Assembly (NCBI RefSeq): GCF_001589285.1
Contig: NZ_JEMA01000306.1
Span: 1-58,068 of the forward strand
Length of the DNA stretch: 58,068 nucleotides
Reading direction: 5' to 3'
DNA from: Sorangium cellulosum
Lineage (GTDB): Bacteria > Myxococcota_A > Polyangia > Polyangiales > Polyangiaceae
A program made the translations under genes and the position numbers. This document shows, piece by piece, positions 55,391 through 58,068 of the stretch. Below the pieces are notes generated by a model, which was not told the origin of the DNA, made no database searches, and saw only the letters and a list, made by a program, of their open reading frames with translations. Each line of letters starts with the position of its first letter. The first letter of the stretch is position 1.

Positions 55391-56569
55391 ATGAGATTGC
55401 TTACGGTTGCCATGTCGGTGCTGAGCGTGGCTGTGGTGGGGCTCGGGTGCGGAAGCAGCCCGGGCGACGGCGGAGGAGCAGGCGGTGGCGGGGCGGCGAG
55501 CTCCTCCGGCGGGACCTTCGGCGACGGGGGCTCGCCCGACATCGGCGGGCCCGGGCCCGGATCGAGCGGCACCGGCGACGGCAACCCGACGGGCGGAGAC
55601 GGCGCGTGCGCCAGCCAGACGGCGGCCGCGTCCCTCCAGCCGGTGTACCTGGCCTTCGCGTTCGACGTGTCGGGCAGCATGGGCAAGGGCGACAAGGACT
55701 GGCACGACAAGGCGCTCAAGTGGGATCCCGTTGTCGCGGCGACCAAGCAGTTCTTCGCGGATCCCGGGTCCGAAGGGCTCACGGCGTCGCTCACGTTCTT
55801 CCCCGCCGACGACGACAAGTGCTCGACCGACGCCTACACGACGCCGGACGTGCCGCCGACGCCGCTCCCGTCGGACACCTTCGCCGCGGCGATCGACGAG
55901 GTCGAGCCAGAGACGTCGGACGACTGGCGCGGCGGCACGCCGACCGCGTGGGTGATGCGCGGCACCAGCGCGTTCATCGAGGCGCAGCGCGAGCAGACCC
56001 CCGGCAAATACGCGATCGTGCTGGTGACGGACGGCCACCCGCAAGGGTGCGACGAGGACTCCGACACGATCGAGGCCGTCGTGGCCGACGCGCAGGAGGC
56101 GCTCGCGAGCAACGTGCTGACGTACGTCATCGGGGTCGAGAACCCGCCGCTCCCGGGCGCGCAGGATACCGTGTCCGGCCTGGACAAGATCGCCGCCGCG
56201 GGTGGCACGGACAAGGCCGTCCTCATCGACACCGGCGATCCGTCGCAGACAACGGCCGCGTTCAAGGCGGCCGTCGACCGGATCCGCGGCGCCTCGGTGT
56301 CGTGCACGCTGGGGATCCCGCCCGCGCCCGACGGCAGGACGTTCGACAAGGAGAAGGTCCGCGTGAACTACGCGAGCGGATCGAACACGCCGGCGTCGCT
56401 GCCGTACGACCAGAGCTGCGCGACGGCGGACGCCTGGCGCTACGACGAGCCCGCGAACCCGACGCAGATCGTGCTCTGCGACGGCACGTGCGCCGCGGTC
56501 CAGGTGGACCTGGCGGCGGCCCTGAGCGTCGACTTCACCTGCGAGAGCGTGATCGAGGTCCCGCTCTGA
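55391..56569 (+). CDS. VWA-domain lipoprotein
   Basis: 392 residues. Lipobox Cys20 (VGLGCGSS), Gly/Ser linker to residue ~75. The von Willebrand A domain starts at LQPVYLAFAFDVSGSM, where D92-x-S94-x-S96 is the MIDAS. Further MIDAS parts are in DDWRGGTPTAWVM (Thr) and LVTDGHPQGCD (Asp). The C-terminal ~120 residues hold several Cys. VWA lipoproteins on the myxobacterial surface bind proteins or participate in adhesion; the ligand is unknown. No operon partner. Confidence 0.85.
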   Translation: MRLLTVAMSVLSVAVVGLGCGSSPGDGGGAGGGGAASSSGGTFGDGGSPDIGGPGPGSSGTGDGNPTGGDGACASQTAAASLQPVYLAFAFDVSGSMGKGDKDWHDKALKWDPVVAATKQFFADPGSEGLTASLTFFPADDDKCSTDAYTTPDVPPTPLPSDTFAAAIDEVEPETSDDWRGGTPTAWVMRGTSAFIEAQREQTPGKYAIVLVTDGHPQGCDEDSDTIEAVVADAQEALASNVLTYVIGVENPPLPGAQDTVSGLDKIAAAGGTDKAVLIDTGDPSQTTAAFKAAVDRIRGASVSCTLGIPPAPDGRTFDKEKVRVNYASGSNTPASLPYDQSCATADAWRYDEPANPTQIVLCDGTCAAVQVDLAAALSVDFTCESVIEVPL

Positions 56570-56605
56570 CAGGAGCAGCCCGCGCGGCGCCGGCGCCGTC
56601 GACCC

Positions 56606-56626
56606 GTGTCAACCTCGAGTTGACAC
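56606..56626. repeat. Palindromic element GTGTCAAC-CTCGA-GTTGACAC, copy 3
   Basis: Perfect 8-bp arms, 37 bp after the VWA gene stop. On the minus strand it is preceded by TGTCCAC (56634-56628) plus three bases, exactly as copy 1 at 46277 on the plus strand. It could act as a terminator-like hairpin, but has no U-tract. Confidence 0.65.
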
Positions 56627-56813
56627 TGTGGACACGCGCGGTTGCACACGCACCGCGCGACACCAGACCACCACAGCAGCGATGAGGCGCCCGTCCTCCG
56701 CCGCGCAGCGTCGAGCGACGTCGTTCGACGTTATTCGACGTCATTTCCGGCGAACGTGGGAGTGCATGTTACAGTCCAGCAACGCCGCCGAGATGTTGTA
56801 GAACAGGGCGACG

Positions 56814-58068
<1,255 letters not shown>

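Overview
The window is very GC-rich DNA whose gene content points to a large-genome, Sorangium-like myxobacterium. Indicators are Ser/Thr protein kinases (one fused to an nSTAND NTPase), a PEGA protein, an FHA-linked sigma54 activator, many Gly/Ser/Ala-linker lipoproteins, Cys-rich myxobacterial disulfide repeats, DUF1552/DUF1592 proteins, and a pectin-degradation locus. The first ~1.8 kb reads differently: an aromatic-acid MFS transporter and an FAD monooxygenase, CTG-rich for Leu, like betaproteobacterial DNA. It is either acquired DNA or an assembly/contamination join.

Layout. 1-1,800: monooxygenase fragment, MFS transporter and an operator-like palindrome. 1,810-6,642: secreted esterase, a PL11 rhamnogalacturonan lyase broken by one in-frame TGA, and a HupE-type membrane protein. 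7,073-10,965: Tat-exported DUF1552 protein, overlapping DUF1592-type CxxCH protein, and a shortened esterase. 10,953-14,171 (minus): permease, ATPase, binding protein and a cytidine-deaminase-fold enzyme, joined by three ATGA overlaps and preceded by two mutually exclusive hairpins. 14,464-17,958: PAS-STAS protein, SMP-30-like lipoprotein, AraC regulator. 17,964-21,386 (minus): a compact five-gene operon of TPR protein, PATAN/DUF4388 protein, ParA/MinD ATPase and two Roadblock-like proteins. This is the best candidate here for an undescribed system.

22,039-32,327: heme-oxygenase-like protein, ArsR regulator next to an SRPBCC relic, OB-fold lipoprotein, aldo/keto reductase, beta-lactamase-family hydrolase, PAS-PAS-STAS protein, exported pirin, MFS exporter, a 26-bp-arm hairpin repeat and a third STAS protein. 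32,385-38,965: regulatory block with small membrane protein, sigma54-type promoter and FHA-AAA+ activator, PEGA protein, and kinase-nSTAND-coiled-coil protein. 38,978-42,156: a large secreted protein with disulfide repeats and 14 WGS/HYDG repeats, three GGCAA-N3-TTGCC palindromes, and a Cys-rich gene fragment. 42,273-42,377: 21-bp minisatellite. 42,504-46,078: pheS-pheT.

46,786-55,264 is a complete-looking polygalacturonate utilisation locus: outer-membrane porin, KduI/IolB-type isomerase, hexuronate MFS transporter, KduD, KDG kinase, KDPG aldolase, KdgF-like cupin and PL10 pectate lyase. It would cleave pectate outside, import the oligomers and uronates, and channel 4-deoxy-5-keto-uronate through KDG and KDPG to pyruvate and glyceraldehyde-3-phosphate. 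The window ends with a VWA lipoprotein and the 5' part of another Ser/Thr kinase. No tRNA, rRNA, CRISPR array or transposase was found.
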